A stretch of 64,000 nt of DNA from Ekhidna sp051379705 (GCF_051379705.1 NZ_CP179868.1:3782001-3846000); one strand, 5' to 3'. Positions 33,864-42,422 are shown, counted from the first letter of the stretch. A program made the numbers and translations. Notes: generated by a model from the letters alone, not told the origin.

Positions 33864-34745
33864 CTATATCTCAGTTATTCTTTTTCTGATTCCTTTGACT
33901 TCCAAGGTAATGTCTCTCATCGCTGATTTGGTCAGTACAAAATCAGGATCGTTTTCCATCTTTTCTTCAATTTCCTGAAGGTCGCCTTTATAGAGTCGAT
34001 CTAATATGGAAAGTTCGGTGATCATCTCAGCAATGGTATCATCAAAAGGCAGGTCATTTAAAACTTCGATGATATCCAAAAGAGCTTGTTCTTCACCTAG
34101 GACAATTTTCACCAGTGGTTCCAAAAGCTTTTGATTAGCTTCAGTATCAGGGTAAGTTTCGAGTGTGATTACAGCTTGATAAAGTCCTTCGACAAAACTT
34201 CCGGTCAGGGCTAGCCCGGCCATTGTCAAGTGATGGTCTTCCTCCATTTTCACACTAGTTTCAAGAAACAGCCTTCCTAAAATACGAGAAATTTCATTTT
34301 CGTTTTGTGCAGTAATGTGACCTCTGAACTCTTCGAGATCGCTTTCATTATAAATAGCTGAATCGCCGAGAAACTCTGCCATGCCGTGCGATGCTCTTAG
34401 ATAATCAATGCAATCATCTTCATGACCATAGGCAGCAAGGTAGCTGATGTCAGAGGCATATACGCCCATGTTTAAAGCCATCTTATCTCGATTGCTCTTG
34501 TATGATTCTATCTTCTCAAGGGAATTGATATGCGCCTTATCAAAATCGGCACCTATAGACTTTAAAGTAAAAGGCACTAAAGATGGATCAGGTAGATCTT
34601 CCATCAATTTTTCCAGGTCGTGTATTGTTTTCTCTTCGGCCAGCTCTTCTTTTGACTTCTCATTTTCATTAGATGAGGATCCACTACAGCTGACTATAAA
34701 TGCTGCAAGTAATATTATTGTTAGGACTTTGATTAGTGACTTCAT
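33864..34745 (-). CDS. Helical lipoprotein of unknown function
   Basis: The 293-residue protein has a lipoprotein signal (KSLIKVLTIILLAAFIVSC). A short Ser/Asn/Lys-rich linker follows, and the rest is mostly helical, with Glu/Asp-rich helices and no catalytic motif that I recognise. Sequence blocks are SYKSNRDKMALNMGVYASD, TAQNENEISRILGRLF, AGLALTGSFVEGLYQA and a C-terminal DITLEVKGIRKRI. Bacteroidota lipoproteins of this size and layout exist, but I cannot name a family. It is a single-gene unit with its own terminator. Confidence 0.75.
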   Translation of the reverse strand: MKSLIKVLTIILLAAFIVSCSGSSSNENEKSKEELAEEKTIHDLEKLMEDLPDPSLVPFTLKSIGADFDKAHINSLEKIESYKSNRDKMALNMGVYASDISYLAAYGHEDDCIDYLRASHGMAEFLGDSAIYNESDLEEFRGHITAQNENEISRILGRLFLETSVKMEEDHHLTMAGLALTGSFVEGLYQAVITLETYPDTEANQKLLEPLVKIVLGEEQALLDIIEVLNDLPFDDTIAEMITELSILDRLYKGDLQEIEEKMENDPDFVLTKSAMRDITLEVKGIRKRITEI

Positions 34746-34843
34746 TGGTTATGTTTCTCGGTTCTTAATTCAAGTTTAATCTTTTTTAAGCTAAAAGATG
34801 TGTTTACAAGTGATTAAAATCGGTTACGAAAGTGTGGTAAATG

Positions 34844-36115
34844 TTAGACTCCAATGTCATACAAAATCCCCTTAGCATCATATTTTTCACCATTAAGGAA
34901 TACCTCCACCTTAGAGAAAAATGAGTCAGGCAAAGTCAATAGGCTAGTGGCGAAATCACCATCATTGAGAAAAAAATCCACGCTTGCGTGATCAATTAGC
35001 AAGTCTACAACCACTCTTTCAAATGGGTTTTCATTCTTGAAAGTCATCGTTGTAGGATTATCGGAGGCTAAAGCTGATCCACTTATGCTGATTGTCTGTG
35101 CATTTTTATCCCATAGCATCCGCACTTCGGAGGTGGCATCTGAAACCACGATTTCCATTACTTCAAATTCCTCTTCGATAGCAAAATTGTACCATGATGG
35201 ACCATCTGTCAGCAGCCTGTTTAATCTGGCTCTGCGTTTGCTTACTATTTGACTTTGCATTGCTTTTAGAGGCCTTATTTTAAGTTTCTGATCTTTCAAA
35301 GCCAATGCCAATGGGGTTGAAAAAGTGGGCAGTTGATTGTTGGATGTTCGATTTTTTGTAACGATAATATTTTCATCTCCTTCGCGGATTAAAGTGCCTA
35401 TTCCGCTATCAATACCTTCAATTGTAATCCTATCAGAAGTTGGTTGAAAGCCAGACCCGTCAAATGAGCCCAACTGGTATTGGTGCTTTGTTCCTTGAGT
35501 CAAAAGGATCCATTCATCGTCCATATCTATGAGCCACGACTTAAGTGCACCTTCACTTGTAATTGAATTGCCAGTAGTCCATTCTGTTAGATTTTGTGAT
35601 GTGAATATGAAGATTCCATTTTCATTCGTCAGTGTTAGTATCCATTGTTCTAAGTCTTCGCTCCAGACGATAGAGGGTAATCCTTTAGCTCTTAGTACGG
35701 GATTTTCCAGATCTGTCCATTGTATTCCGTCTTGACTATAATTCAGAAAAAGTTGTTCACCATCGCTCCATAGAATATTCCAGGGCGCATTCAAATTTGT
35801 TAGGTTGTTTTCATCCCATATGACTTCACCATATCCATGCTCTGGGATGGGAAATGAAATTGCAGGTTGCCAGCTTAACATGTCATTACTTGTCAGATGT
35901 CCCCACTCGTCTGTTTCGGTTGTGTAGAAAAGGTGGTAGAGTGTATCTGTTTTGAGAAGGCTTATTGGTTCGTTGCCTGTTCCGTGAGTTATGAAAGCAT
36001 GAAAACCTGACGGTCGGTATGTTCCGTCAGGTATTCGTTGGCGTTGTTCCTTATCTGAAGTACTGCAACCAATAATGAGGCTGCAAATGCATATAATAGC
36101 TAGTTTCCTGATCAT
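34844..36115 (-). CDS. GH32-like lipoprotein with degenerate catalytic residues
   Basis: The 423-residue protein has a lipoprotein signal (RKLAIICICSLIIGC). Its layout is that of glycoside hydrolase family 32 (sucrose/fructan hydrolases): YRPSGFHAFI, YHLFYTTETDEWGHLTSNDMLSW and PAISFP. The C-terminal beta-sandwich block is VVVDLLIDHASVDFFLNDGD. The catalytic signatures are lost. NDPNG, with the nucleophile Asp, reads NEPIS. The RDP position reads GLPSIV. The ECP position reads LKSWLI. It is therefore probably a non-hydrolytic carbohydrate-binding protein. It is transcribed with or next to DUF4199. Confidence 0.85.
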   Translation of the reverse strand: MIRKLAIICICSLIIGCSTSDKEQRQRIPDGTYRPSGFHAFITHGTGNEPISLLKTDTLYHLFYTTETDEWGHLTSNDMLSWQPAISFPIPEHGYGEVIWDENNLTNLNAPWNILWSDGEQLFLNYSQDGIQWTDLENPVLRAKGLPSIVWSEDLEQWILTLTNENGIFIFTSQNLTEWTTGNSITSEGALKSWLIDMDDEWILLTQGTKHQYQLGSFDGSGFQPTSDRITIEGIDSGIGTLIREGDENIIVTKNRTSNNQLPTFSTPLALALKDQKLKIRPLKAMQSQIVSKRRARLNRLLTDGPSWYNFAIEEEFEVMEIVVSDATSEVRMLWDKNAQTISISGSALASDNPTTMTFKNENPFERVVVDLLIDHASVDFFLNDGDFATSLLTLPDSFFSKVEVFLNGEKYDAKGILYDIGV

Positions 36116-36136
36116 GCAGGAAAGTTAGATAGAAAT

Positions 36137-36643
36137 CTATTTCCTCTTCAGTATCAAGGATGAAATAAGCGTGATAAGGACTCCAATAGGGAAAATTTCT
36201 GTGAATGTCATTGCAATCATCACATGTGGCTTTTTATAGCTTTCCATCCAATCATCCATTTCATTGATTTCCTTCATTTTTTCTTCCTCAGCTATATCAG
36301 ATTGTTCGATTAACTCAATCTGAGAAGCACGATACTTGTCCACAAAATCAGGCGCGAAGTTGGGCATATATATCATCCAGCCGATTACATAGATAACTGA
36401 GGCTACCAAAGTAATACCCAGACCATTGAAGAAGGCTTCCTTAAATGAGATAGCTCCTTTTTCATCACGAATTTTCTTAATGCCAAGAAATACAGCTGAG
36501 AGTGCTGCAATCATGATTGCATAGCCTAGAACCTCAGCCATTCCGAAATCTGGATCATCTTCCAAGCCCAAGGTTATAAACCAGGAGCTTACGATCAGGC
36601 TCCCGCTGATCAATCCGTACTTTAATGCAATTTTCTTATTCAT
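36137..36643 (-). CDS. DUF4199 membrane protein
   Basis: The 168-residue protein has four membrane helices, from YGLISGSLIVSSWFITLGL to MIAMTFTEIFPIGVLITLISSLIL. The conserved FKEAFFNGLGITLVASVIYVIGW and the loop with MPNFAPDFVDKYRASQ are DUF4199 features. The ATG at 36643 (MNKKIALKYG) is chosen over 36661. Its function is unknown. It lies 72 nt after the membrane LuxR gene on the same strand, so the two may be co-expressed. Confidence 0.88.
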   Translation of the reverse strand: MNKKIALKYGLISGSLIVSSWFITLGLEDDPDFGMAEVLGYAIMIAALSAVFLGIKKIRDEKGAISFKEAFFNGLGITLVASVIYVIGWMIYMPNFAPDFVDKYRASQIELIEQSDIAEEEKMKEINEMDDWMESYKKPHVMIAMTFTEIFPIGVLITLISSLILKRK

Positions 36644-36715
36644 ATCTTTTTTTTGTTTCAAAGCACAATCAAATCTTTCAGTTTTTGATCATCCTTTCGG
36701 GTGATTTGCAAATTA

Positions 36716-37144
36716 TCATTCTTTTGGAGGATGAATGAGCGCCAGATCACGTGCCTTTTGTATGGCTTGAGTTCTCCTTTTCACATTTAGTTTGGTATAG
36801 ATGCTGGATATGTGGGTCTTGGCAGTATTTAATGACACGAATAGCTTATCTGCCACTTCCTGATTGGACAACCCTTGGGAGAGTAGCTCTAATACTTCGA
36901 GTTCACGCTTGCTGAGTCCTAATTTTTCGCGATCATATTTATCTAAACTTTTCTTCCGAAAAGTATTAGTGCCAAGCCAAATCCCAAAAAAAAGAAATAG
37001 AATTCCTACTATCCCACCATAGACCTCTACCTCCATGTCGCGTACCAGGGTTTTGTAGTGGATAATCTGTAGTACGATCATCAGTAGCCCCATTACACCA
37101 CCATATATCCAATAGATTCTATTTAACTTCTGAAGTCTTTTCAA
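36716..37144 (-). CDS. Membrane-anchored LuxR-type regulator
   Basis: The 142-residue protein has two N-terminal transmembrane helices (about residues 11-30 and 40-60, from IYWIYGGVMGLLMIVLQII to GILFLFFGIWLG). A LuxR-type helix-turn-helix lies at about 76-135: LGLSKRELEVLELLSQGLSNQEVADKLFVSLNTAKTHISSIYTKL. It lacks a receiver domain. A transcription factor tethered to the membrane would have to act from there or be released. It is upstream of DUF4199 on the same strand and divergent from DoxX. Target genes are not visible. Confidence 0.85.
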   Translation of the reverse strand: MKRLQKLNRIYWIYGGVMGLLMIVLQIIHYKTLVRDMEVEVYGGIVGILFLFFGIWLGTNTFRKKSLDKYDREKLGLSKRELEVLELLSQGLSNQEVADKLFVSLNTAKTHISSIYTKLNVKRRTQAIQKARDLALIHPPKE

Positions 37145-37179
37145 ATTTTATATAATTTTCGCCTTCTAAAATCACTCCT

Positions 37180-37581
37180 ATGTTAAGAAAAATCGCTTAC
37201 ATCGTTGCACGTTTGGCCGCAGCATTTATAATGGGCCAGACGCTTTATTTCAAATTTACAGGTTCTCCTGAGTCTATGTACATTTTTAAAATAGTTGGGA
37301 TGGAGCCATGGGGTAGATGGCTCATAGGAATATTAGAACTCATTGCCTGCATATTGATATTAATTCCGAAAACCGCCTGGGCCGGTGGTTTATTGGCGGT
37401 TGGTCTTATGGTTGGAGCAATTGGCATGCATTTCACTATTCTTGGGATCGAAGTAATGGACGACAAAGGTCAACTATTCTATTATGCATTAATCGTATTT
37501 TTAAGCGGATTATTTGTTGTGTTTAACAACAAGGACAAGATATTAACTGAAGTTTTACCTAAAATTTTGAATAGGAAATGA
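37180..37581 (+). CDS. DoxX family membrane protein
   Basis: The 133-residue protein has four helices: IVARLAAAFIMGQTLYFKFTG, PWGRWLIGILELIACILILI, AWAGGLLAVGLMVGAIGMHF and LFYYALIVFLSGLFVVF. The early LYFKF-S pattern and the third-helix GAIGMH are DoxX-like. It is distinct from the paralogue at 19510. It overlaps the next gene by ATGA and is divergent from the LuxR gene, with 35 nt between the starts. The function is unresolved. Confidence 0.85.
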   Translation: MLRKIAYIVARLAAAFIMGQTLYFKFTGSPESMYIFKIVGMEPWGRWLIGILELIACILILIPKTAWAGGLLAVGLMVGAIGMHFTILGIEVMDDKGQLFYYALIVFLSGLFVVFNNKDKILTEVLPKILNRK

Positions 37582-38150
37582 AAAAGCATATTTGGATTTT
37601 AGCTTTTGCTCTTTGCTCTTGCGGAGATTCAAAGATTATGAACAGCACATCTGGTGGAGAAAGTCAAGTTCCCGGAGGTGCAATCTTACAAGATTATGAG
37701 GCTATTCCTGAGCTACAAAAAGCTGTTATTAAATCAGAAGGTATCACAATTGGTGAAGGCGATTTTCTAAATGGTAAGTATCATGGTTCCTGGACGAGCT
37801 ACGGTGTAGATGGCAGGCTTCAATCAATAACTACTTATTACGAAGGTAGGAAGCAGGGTGTGCAGCTGCTTTTTGATAATACAGGTTATGTTCAGACAAA
37901 GGCTTCTTATCACAATGATCAATTGAGTGGGGAATATCTGATTTATAATCGGAGAAGTATTGCTGAGCGAAGGAACTATTCAGGAAATGAACTGCATGGA
38001 TTGCAAGAACGATTTTATGTGAATGGCACCATAATGGAGGAGAAAAATTTTGTGAATGGAAAGATAGATGGGATTGCCAGATGGTTTGATGAAGAGGGCA
38101 ACCTCACGATTGAGTATGAGTATGATATGGGAGAGCTAGTTAATAATTAA
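37578..38150 (+). CDS. MORN-like repeat lipoprotein (YwqK-type)
   Basis: The 190-residue protein has a signal-like start, MKKHIWILAFALCSCGDS, with a lipobox-like SCG. A run of MORN-like repeats follows: GKYHGSWTSYGVDGRL, GRKQGVQLLFDNTGYV, SGEYLIYNRRSIAE, HGLQERFYVNGTI and GKIDGIARWFDEEGNL. Proteins with these repeats are annotated as the YwqK antitoxin family, but in Bacteroidota they are usually secreted. No toxin gene is adjacent, so that label should not be read literally. It is coupled to DoxX by ATGA and converges with the VIT1 gene. Confidence 0.85.
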   Translation: MKKHIWILAFALCSCGDSKIMNSTSGGESQVPGGAILQDYEAIPELQKAVIKSEGITIGEGDFLNGKYHGSWTSYGVDGRLQSITTYYEGRKQGVQLLFDNTGYVQTKASYHNDQLSGEYLIYNRRSIAERRNYSGNELHGLQERFYVNGTIMEEKNFVNGKIDGIARWFDEEGNLTIEYEYDMGELVNN

Positions 38151-38881
38151 GAAACCAGTCGCTCCAGAAAATCTCCAACAAAATAGGATAAGGTAGCAGC
38201 AGCACCGCCAAGGAGCAATGTTTCTAAAATACCCTTTATACGCCCAGTATCAGTTGCCAGACTCTTCAGAAACCCTATTCCAACAAAACATAAAGCTGTA
38301 AGAATGGATGAGATTAGAAATAGATTATATGCCAAAGGATTGAAATAATCAATTACATATATCACTAGTGGGATAAACCCGAGCATTAGAAAACTAAGAA
38401 AGGTAATTGCGCCCATTTTGAACGGGGATTTTGTTTCTTCTGCCATTTCTAATTCCTCCTTCATCATCAAGTCCACCCAGCGGTCTTTGTCTGCAGTAAT
38501 TACATCTACCACTTTTTCAAGAAGCTCTCCTTCGAATCCTTTGGCTGCATAGATTTCCCGCACTTCCTCTCGCTCTTTCTCAGGAAGATTATCAACTTCC
38601 CAATATTCAATGGCTTTGTGTTTTTGGTAGGTCTCCATTTGAGACTTAGTGGAAAGGTAGCTGCCCACAGACATGGCAAATCCATCAGCTATTAGATTGG
38701 CAAAACCAAGAATGATAACAATTGAGCTTTCGAGGCTGGCGCCAGCTGCTCCGGCAACTACAGCGAAAGTGGTTATGCTACCATCAATGCCACCATATAC
38801 AAATTCGCTTAGATAGGTTTGGATCTTGCTGAAGAAGTTATTTTCTCCATGAATGTGGGCTTCCTGAGTTTGGTGATTCAT
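38147..38881 (-). CDS. VIT1/CCC1-type metal transporter
   Basis: The 244-residue protein has VIT/Ccc1 features. Helix 1 contains VYGGIDGSITTFAVVAGAAGASL, with the conserved Asp-Gly. GFANLIADGFAMSVGSYLSTKSQMET is followed by an acidic cytosolic metal-binding region (EREEVREIYAAKG, WVDLMMKEELEM). Three C-terminal helices follow. The family moves Fe2+ or Mn2+ out of the cytosol. The neighbour at 38882-39304 abuts it with no gap, so the two form an operon. It overlaps the MORN gene by 4 nt, tail to tail. Confidence 0.92.
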   Translation of the reverse strand: MNHQTQEAHIHGENNFFSKIQTYLSEFVYGGIDGSITTFAVVAGAAGASLESSIVIILGFANLIADGFAMSVGSYLSTKSQMETYQKHKAIEYWEVDNLPEKEREEVREIYAAKGFEGELLEKVVDVITADKDRWVDLMMKEELEMAEETKSPFKMGAITFLSFLMLGFIPLVIYVIDYFNPLAYNLFLISSILTALCFVGIGFLKSLATDTGRIKGILETLLLGGAAATLSYFVGDFLERLVS

Positions 38882-39304
38882 TTACTGGATGGTGTCTGTT
38901 TGTACTTCTGGGTCGAAAAAGAATGAAGAAGTACAGCCAGAAGATGTTGAATCAGCAGTTAAGATCATGCTAATTCCACTGAATTGAACCGAAAAATTCT
39001 CACAAACCAGTTCATTTTCTTCGTCCACGCACAGGGTCAAAAAATCATTTACGTCCCAGGTTCCTTCCTCAGTTCCCAATCCTCTTTGGTAAGTGTAAGA
39101 TCCATCTTCATTCAATTCTAATCTATAGCAACTTATATCATCACATGAAATCCCATTCGTACCGTTTCTATTATCATCTTGACAATTGGTTACTGCTACA
39201 CTTTTTGCAACCCACACTCCGACGAAATTTCCTGAGGAATCGTCATCATTACATCCAATAAGCCAAACACATATTATGAGGAGGAAAGGAATAATTTTTT
39301 TCAT
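38882..39304 (-). CDS. Lipocalin-like lipoprotein, cysteine-rich
   Basis: The 140-residue protein has a lipoprotein signal (KKIIPFLLIICVWLIGC). NDDDSSGNFVGVWVAKSV, a lipocalin-like opening, follows. Eight further Cys residues include CQDDN, CDDISCYRLEL, CVDEENELVC and CTSSF, and QRGLGTEEGTWDV is also present. The paired cysteines suggest disulfides in the periplasm. I prefer the ATG at 39304; a frame from 39328 adds eight residues before the signal. Its stop abuts the metal transporter start, so a link to metal handling is possible but only inferred. Confidence 0.75.
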   Translation of the reverse strand: MKKIIPFLLIICVWLIGCNDDDSSGNFVGVWVAKSVAVTNCQDDNRNGTNGISCDDISCYRLELNEDGSYTYQRGLGTEEGTWDVNDFLTLCVDEENELVCENFSVQFSGISMILTADSTSSGCTSSFFFDPEVQTDTIQ

Positions 39305-39349
39305 ATTGTAAAAGTAAATCAAAATCACCTCAATAATATTGCTGTAATT

Positions 39350-39556
39350 ATGAGTGGAATGGCATTTTCGAGTATGCGTGTTGGAAAAAAGTATCGCTTA
39401 ATCAACTATGGTGAGAAAAGCGAATTCATATTATTAGAGGTGATTGGCAGGAATGATTATAAGCTAAAAGATATAGCATCAATGGAACGCTATCTCATGA
39501 GTGAACTTATTCAATTCGGAAAAGGAGAGGATTTTGAACTTCGTGAAATATATTGA
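39350..39556 (+). CDS. Small conserved-looking protein, 68 residues
   Basis: This short plus-strand frame encodes MRVGKKYRLINYGEKSEFILLEVIGRNDYKLKDIASMERYLM and then an acidic tail. The pattern of beta strands with basic and aromatic residues suggests a small SH3-like or Tudor-like fold; I cannot name the family. Three in-frame ATGs (39350, 39359, 39374) are available, so the start is uncertain. It sits 21 nt before ddl on the same strand and is probably co-transcribed with it. Confidence 0.65.
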   Translation: MSGMAFSSMRVGKKYRLINYGEKSEFILLEVIGRNDYKLKDIASMERYLMSELIQFGKGEDFELREIY

Positions 39557-39577
39557 GTTCTTTTTTAAGGCAAAAAA

Positions 39578-40600
39578 ATGAAAAACCTACTTGTCCTATG
39601 TGGAGGTCAGTCAGCGGAGCATCGGATATCTATCCGATCTGCGATGAATATTTTGAAGGCTTTGGATCATTCGAAGTATCACATCACACTAATTGGGATT
39701 TCCCAAAAGGGGCATTGGAGACTTGTTAAAGTCGAAGAGCTAGGTGATGAGATCGTGTTGCAAGGAGAACCGATCACTATTTGTCCTGGCGAAGAAGAAT
39801 GTTTTTACAGCAATGGAAAGTCACTGGGTCATTTTGATGTCATATTTCCTATTCTACATGGACCCAACGGTGAGGATGGTACCGTTCAAGGTTTGTTCAG
39901 CCTGTTGAATATTCCATTTGTAGGACCAGGAGTGCTTGGTTCGGCTGTTTCTATGGATAAGGATGTGACCAAACGTTTGCTAAGGGATTCCGGAATCAAA
40001 GTAGCTAATTGGATTTTGATTATTAAAGGAGCACATATTCCTGATTATGAGCAGGTTAAAAGTAGTTTGGGATCTGTTGTTTTTGTGAAACCGGCGAATA
40101 TGGGTTCATCGGTTGGAGTTCATCGAGTGACCAATCCTAAGGAATGGAATGCAGCAGTTTCTGATGCTTTGAAGTACGATCGCAAGGTGCTCGTTGAGGA
40201 ATCCGTATCAGGGCGCGAACTGGAATGTGCTGTTCTGGGCAACGAGAATCCAAAAGCCAGCGGAGTAGGAGAGGTGCGATCTGGGAATTTCTACTCTTAT
40301 GAAGAAAAATACGATTCCTCATCCGATGCAGAAATTGATATTCCAGCACAAATCGACAGCAAGTTTTTGCCAGAATTGCAGCAAACTGCTGTCCGGGCAT
40401 ATGAGGCACTGGATTGTCAGGGAATGTCCAGAGTAGATATGTTTTTGACAGATAAGGGCGAAGTTTTGGTCAATGAAGTTAATACCATCCCCGGATTCAC
40501 CAGCATAAGTATGTATCCTAAACTGTGGGAGGAAGCTGGACTCAGCTATTCCGACTTGCTTGATAAATTAGTCGAACTGGCGATTGAGAGAGGAGCTTAG
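39578..40600 (+). CDS. ddl: D-alanine--D-alanine ligase
   Basis: The 340-residue ATP-grasp enzyme joins two D-alanines for peptidoglycan. Its blocks are VLCGGQSAEHRISIRSA (an N-terminal substrate loop), PILHGPNGEDGTVQGLF, PFVGPGVLGSAVSMDK, and FVKPANMGSSVGVH (the phosphate loop). SGRELECAVLG and the Mg-binding C-terminus, MSRVDMFL and VNEVNTIPGFTSISMYPKLW, follow. It is slightly longer than E. coli DdlB because of an N-terminal loop common in Bacteroidota. It converges on the redoxin gene with 7 nt between them. Confidence 0.96.
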   Translation: MKNLLVLCGGQSAEHRISIRSAMNILKALDHSKYHITLIGISQKGHWRLVKVEELGDEIVLQGEPITICPGEEECFYSNGKSLGHFDVIFPILHGPNGEDGTVQGLFSLLNIPFVGPGVLGSAVSMDKDVTKRLLRDSGIKVANWILIIKGAHIPDYEQVKSSLGSVVFVKPANMGSSVGVHRVTNPKEWNAAVSDALKYDRKVLVEESVSGRELECAVLGNENPKASGVGEVRSGNFYSYEEKYDSSSDAEIDIPAQIDSKFLPELQQTAVRAYEALDCQGMSRVDMFLTDKGEVLVNEVNTIPGFTSISMYPKLWEEAGLSYSDLLDKLVELAIERGA

Positions 40601-40607
40601 CAATAGA

Positions 40608-41174
40608 CTAACCTTGGGCAAACTTTATGATTTCGTCAATCGCCATCCGATCTCTAAGTCCTTTGGCATAATGAACCTTTCGAATGATACCTCGCTCATC
40701 CATGAGAAATTCGGCAGGTATTGTCTTGATTGACTCATCTCCGGACATCCAATGAATTGGTAAATTCTTCTTCTTAGCTTCAAAGACTTGTTTGAAAAAC
40801 GAAGTGAAATGACTTTTAGCCGATTTCAATCCGGAGCTTTCCACGCCATACGCATCGTACCATTTTTTTTCTGGATCAGAGATTAATGGAATAGGTGAAA
40901 TGCTTTTGTGAAAATTGCTCGAGAGCAGAAGGTCCTTTTTAGATTCAAAAAAGAAGATCATTTCAAATCCACTTTTCTTTAGTTCCTCGTTGTGTTTTTC
41001 CAGATTATGAACTCTGGTATTGCAAAACGGACATCCAGCATGTCTGAAAAAGGCTATTAACACCCTCTTTCCTTTATACTTACTCAAATCTATTTCCCTA
41101 TCGAAAATGTCATCAAGTTTGAATATAGGTGCCGGAGCATTGATGTCTAATGTAATTCTATTGTCGGTTGTCAT
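40608..41174 (-). CDS. AhpC/TSA family redoxin
   Basis: The 188-residue thioredoxin-fold protein begins with APAPIFKLDDIFDREIDLSKYKGKRVLIAFFRHAGCPFCNTRVHNL. The GCPFC pair is a CxxC-type redox centre, unlike the single peroxidatic Cys of classic AhpC. Later parts include SDPEKKWYDAYGVESS and an IPAEFLMDERGIIRKVHYAKGL block typical of peroxiredoxin-like proteins. It has no signal peptide, so a cytosolic thiol-disulfide role is likely. It starts divergently from the sterol desaturase gene. Confidence 0.85.
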   Translation of the reverse strand: MTTDNRITLDINAPAPIFKLDDIFDREIDLSKYKGKRVLIAFFRHAGCPFCNTRVHNLEKHNEELKKSGFEMIFFFESKKDLLLSSNFHKSISPIPLISDPEKKWYDAYGVESSGLKSAKSHFTSFFKQVFEAKKKNLPIHWMSGDESIKTIPAEFLMDERGIIRKVHYAKGLRDRMAIDEIIKFAQG

Positions 41175-41269
41175 GGTGGTGGTGGTTTGCTAGCCCTAAC
41201 TTACGTATAATTATTACCGATTGGCTTTCAAGTTGTGAACTTTCCAAGCCGACCTTAGCTTTACTAGCT

Positions 41270-42169
41270 ATGAACTACTGGCAGCTCATCAAAGACTCTT
41301 ATACCGGATATGCAAATTATCTGTGGAGCGAGATTAGTCAACCGCAGTGGCATAGTTATTTCTATTGGCTGATTGGTGTCTCTCTATTCTTTCTGATTCT
41401 TGAGTGGGTTCGTCCATGGAGGAAAGGACAAGCGCGGTTTCGAAAGGATTTCTGGCTTGATTTCTTCTATATGTTTTTCAACTTCTTCATCTTTTCGCTT
41501 ATCGTATTCAATGCTGCCTCAGACATAGTTGTCAACTTTTTCAATGATCTGCTGGCGTCCGTAGGTATTAATAACTTATTGGCTTTTGAGGTGATGAGTT
41601 GGCCAACTTGGTCACACTTGCTATTGGGGTTCATCGTGAGAGACTTTGTGCAATGGTGGACGCACAGGCTACTTCATCGAGTTCCATTTTTGTGGGAATT
41701 TCATAAGGTACATCACAGCGTGAAGGAAATGGGTTTTGCAGCTCATCTTCGCTACCATTGGATGGAAACGATTGTTTATCGCACTATTGAATATCTACCT
41801 CTTGCACTTATCGGTATTGGACTCAGGGATTTCTTTATCATCCATATTTTCACACTCGCCGTAGGTCACTTCAATCATTCCAATTTCAAGCTTAATTTGG
41901 GACCACTCAGGTATGTTTTTAATAACCCTCAAATGCACATTTGGCATCATGCCAAAGCACTTCCGGAGAGCCGAGGCTATGGCGTTAATTTTGGATTGAC
42001 GCTCAGTATATGGGATTATCTGTTCAAGACCAATTACATTCCTAAAAGCGGTAGAGATATCGAACTAGGGTTTTCGGGAGATGAAGATTTTCCGGAGAAT
42101 TTCACCGGACAGATCACCCATGGGTTTACACCTCGTACTTCTCAAGGCTCATCCAACCACCACCATTAA
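41270..42169 (+). CDS. Sterol desaturase/fatty acid hydroxylase family protein
   Basis: The 299-residue protein is an integral-membrane di-iron enzyme. The first hydrophobic segments are YFYWLIGVSLFFLILEWV and FWLDFFYMFFNFFIFSLIVFN. The His clusters are WWTHRLLHRVPFLWEFHKVHHS, VGHFNHSNF and MHIWHHAKALPESRGYGVNFG, fitting the HxxxH, HxxHH and (H/Q)xxHH set. The ATG at 41270 (MNYWQLIKDS) is chosen over 41168, which lies inside the redoxin gene. The last 14 or so codons are antisense to the rhodanese gene. The substrate is unknown. Confidence 0.92.
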   Translation: MNYWQLIKDSYTGYANYLWSEISQPQWHSYFYWLIGVSLFFLILEWVRPWRKGQARFRKDFWLDFFYMFFNFFIFSLIVFNAASDIVVNFFNDLLASVGINNLLAFEVMSWPTWSHLLLGFIVRDFVQWWTHRLLHRVPFLWEFHKVHHSVKEMGFAAHLRYHWMETIVYRTIEYLPLALIGIGLRDFFIIHIFTLAVGHFNHSNFKLNLGPLRYVFNNPQMHIWHHAKALPESRGYGVNFGLTLSIWDYLFKTNYIPKSGRDIELGFSGDEDFPENFTGQITHGFTPRTSQGSSNHHH

Positions 42170-42422
42170 CTACCTCAAAGCCTTGAGCTTTAAGCATTCG
42201 TTTTGCAGAACCGCTACGCATGCCTGATGCACAGCAAGTAATCACAGGTTTGTTCTTATCTAGGTCGCCAAGTTGTTTTGGAAGACTATCCAAAGGAATA
42301 TTAATTGAGTTTCTAAGGTGACCTCCTTCATATTCGGTTTTTGATCGTACATCCACAATTGTGGCTCCTTCACTTATGAATTTCTTGAGTTTTTTAGATT
42401 TTCCAGTAAATAATCCTAGCAT
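42126..42422 (-). CDS. Single-domain rhodanese-like protein
   Basis: The 98-residue protein is one rhodanese domain: ISEGATIVDVRSKTEYEGGHLRNSINIPLDSL. The active-site loop ITCCASGMRS gives Cys64 and Arg69, and SAKRMLKAQGFEVVNGGGWMSL closes it. Such proteins carry a persulfide on the active Cys for sulfur transfer or cyanide detoxification. The ATG at 42422 (MLGLFTGKSK) is chosen because the frame to 42464 adds 14 residues with no rhodanese counterpart. Its 3' end overlaps the sterol desaturase gene by 44 nt in the opposite sense. Confidence 0.92.
   Translation of the reverse strand: MLGLFTGKSKKLKKFISEGATIVDVRSKTEYEGGHLRNSINIPLDSLPKQLGDLDKNKPVITCCASGMRSGSAKRMLKAQGFEVVNGGGWMSLEKYEV

Noticed and set aside
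37578..38150. Reading the MORN-like protein as half of a toxin-antitoxin system.
   Set aside because: The YwqK label is inherited from a database family name. No toxin gene is adjacent, and the protein has an export signal.
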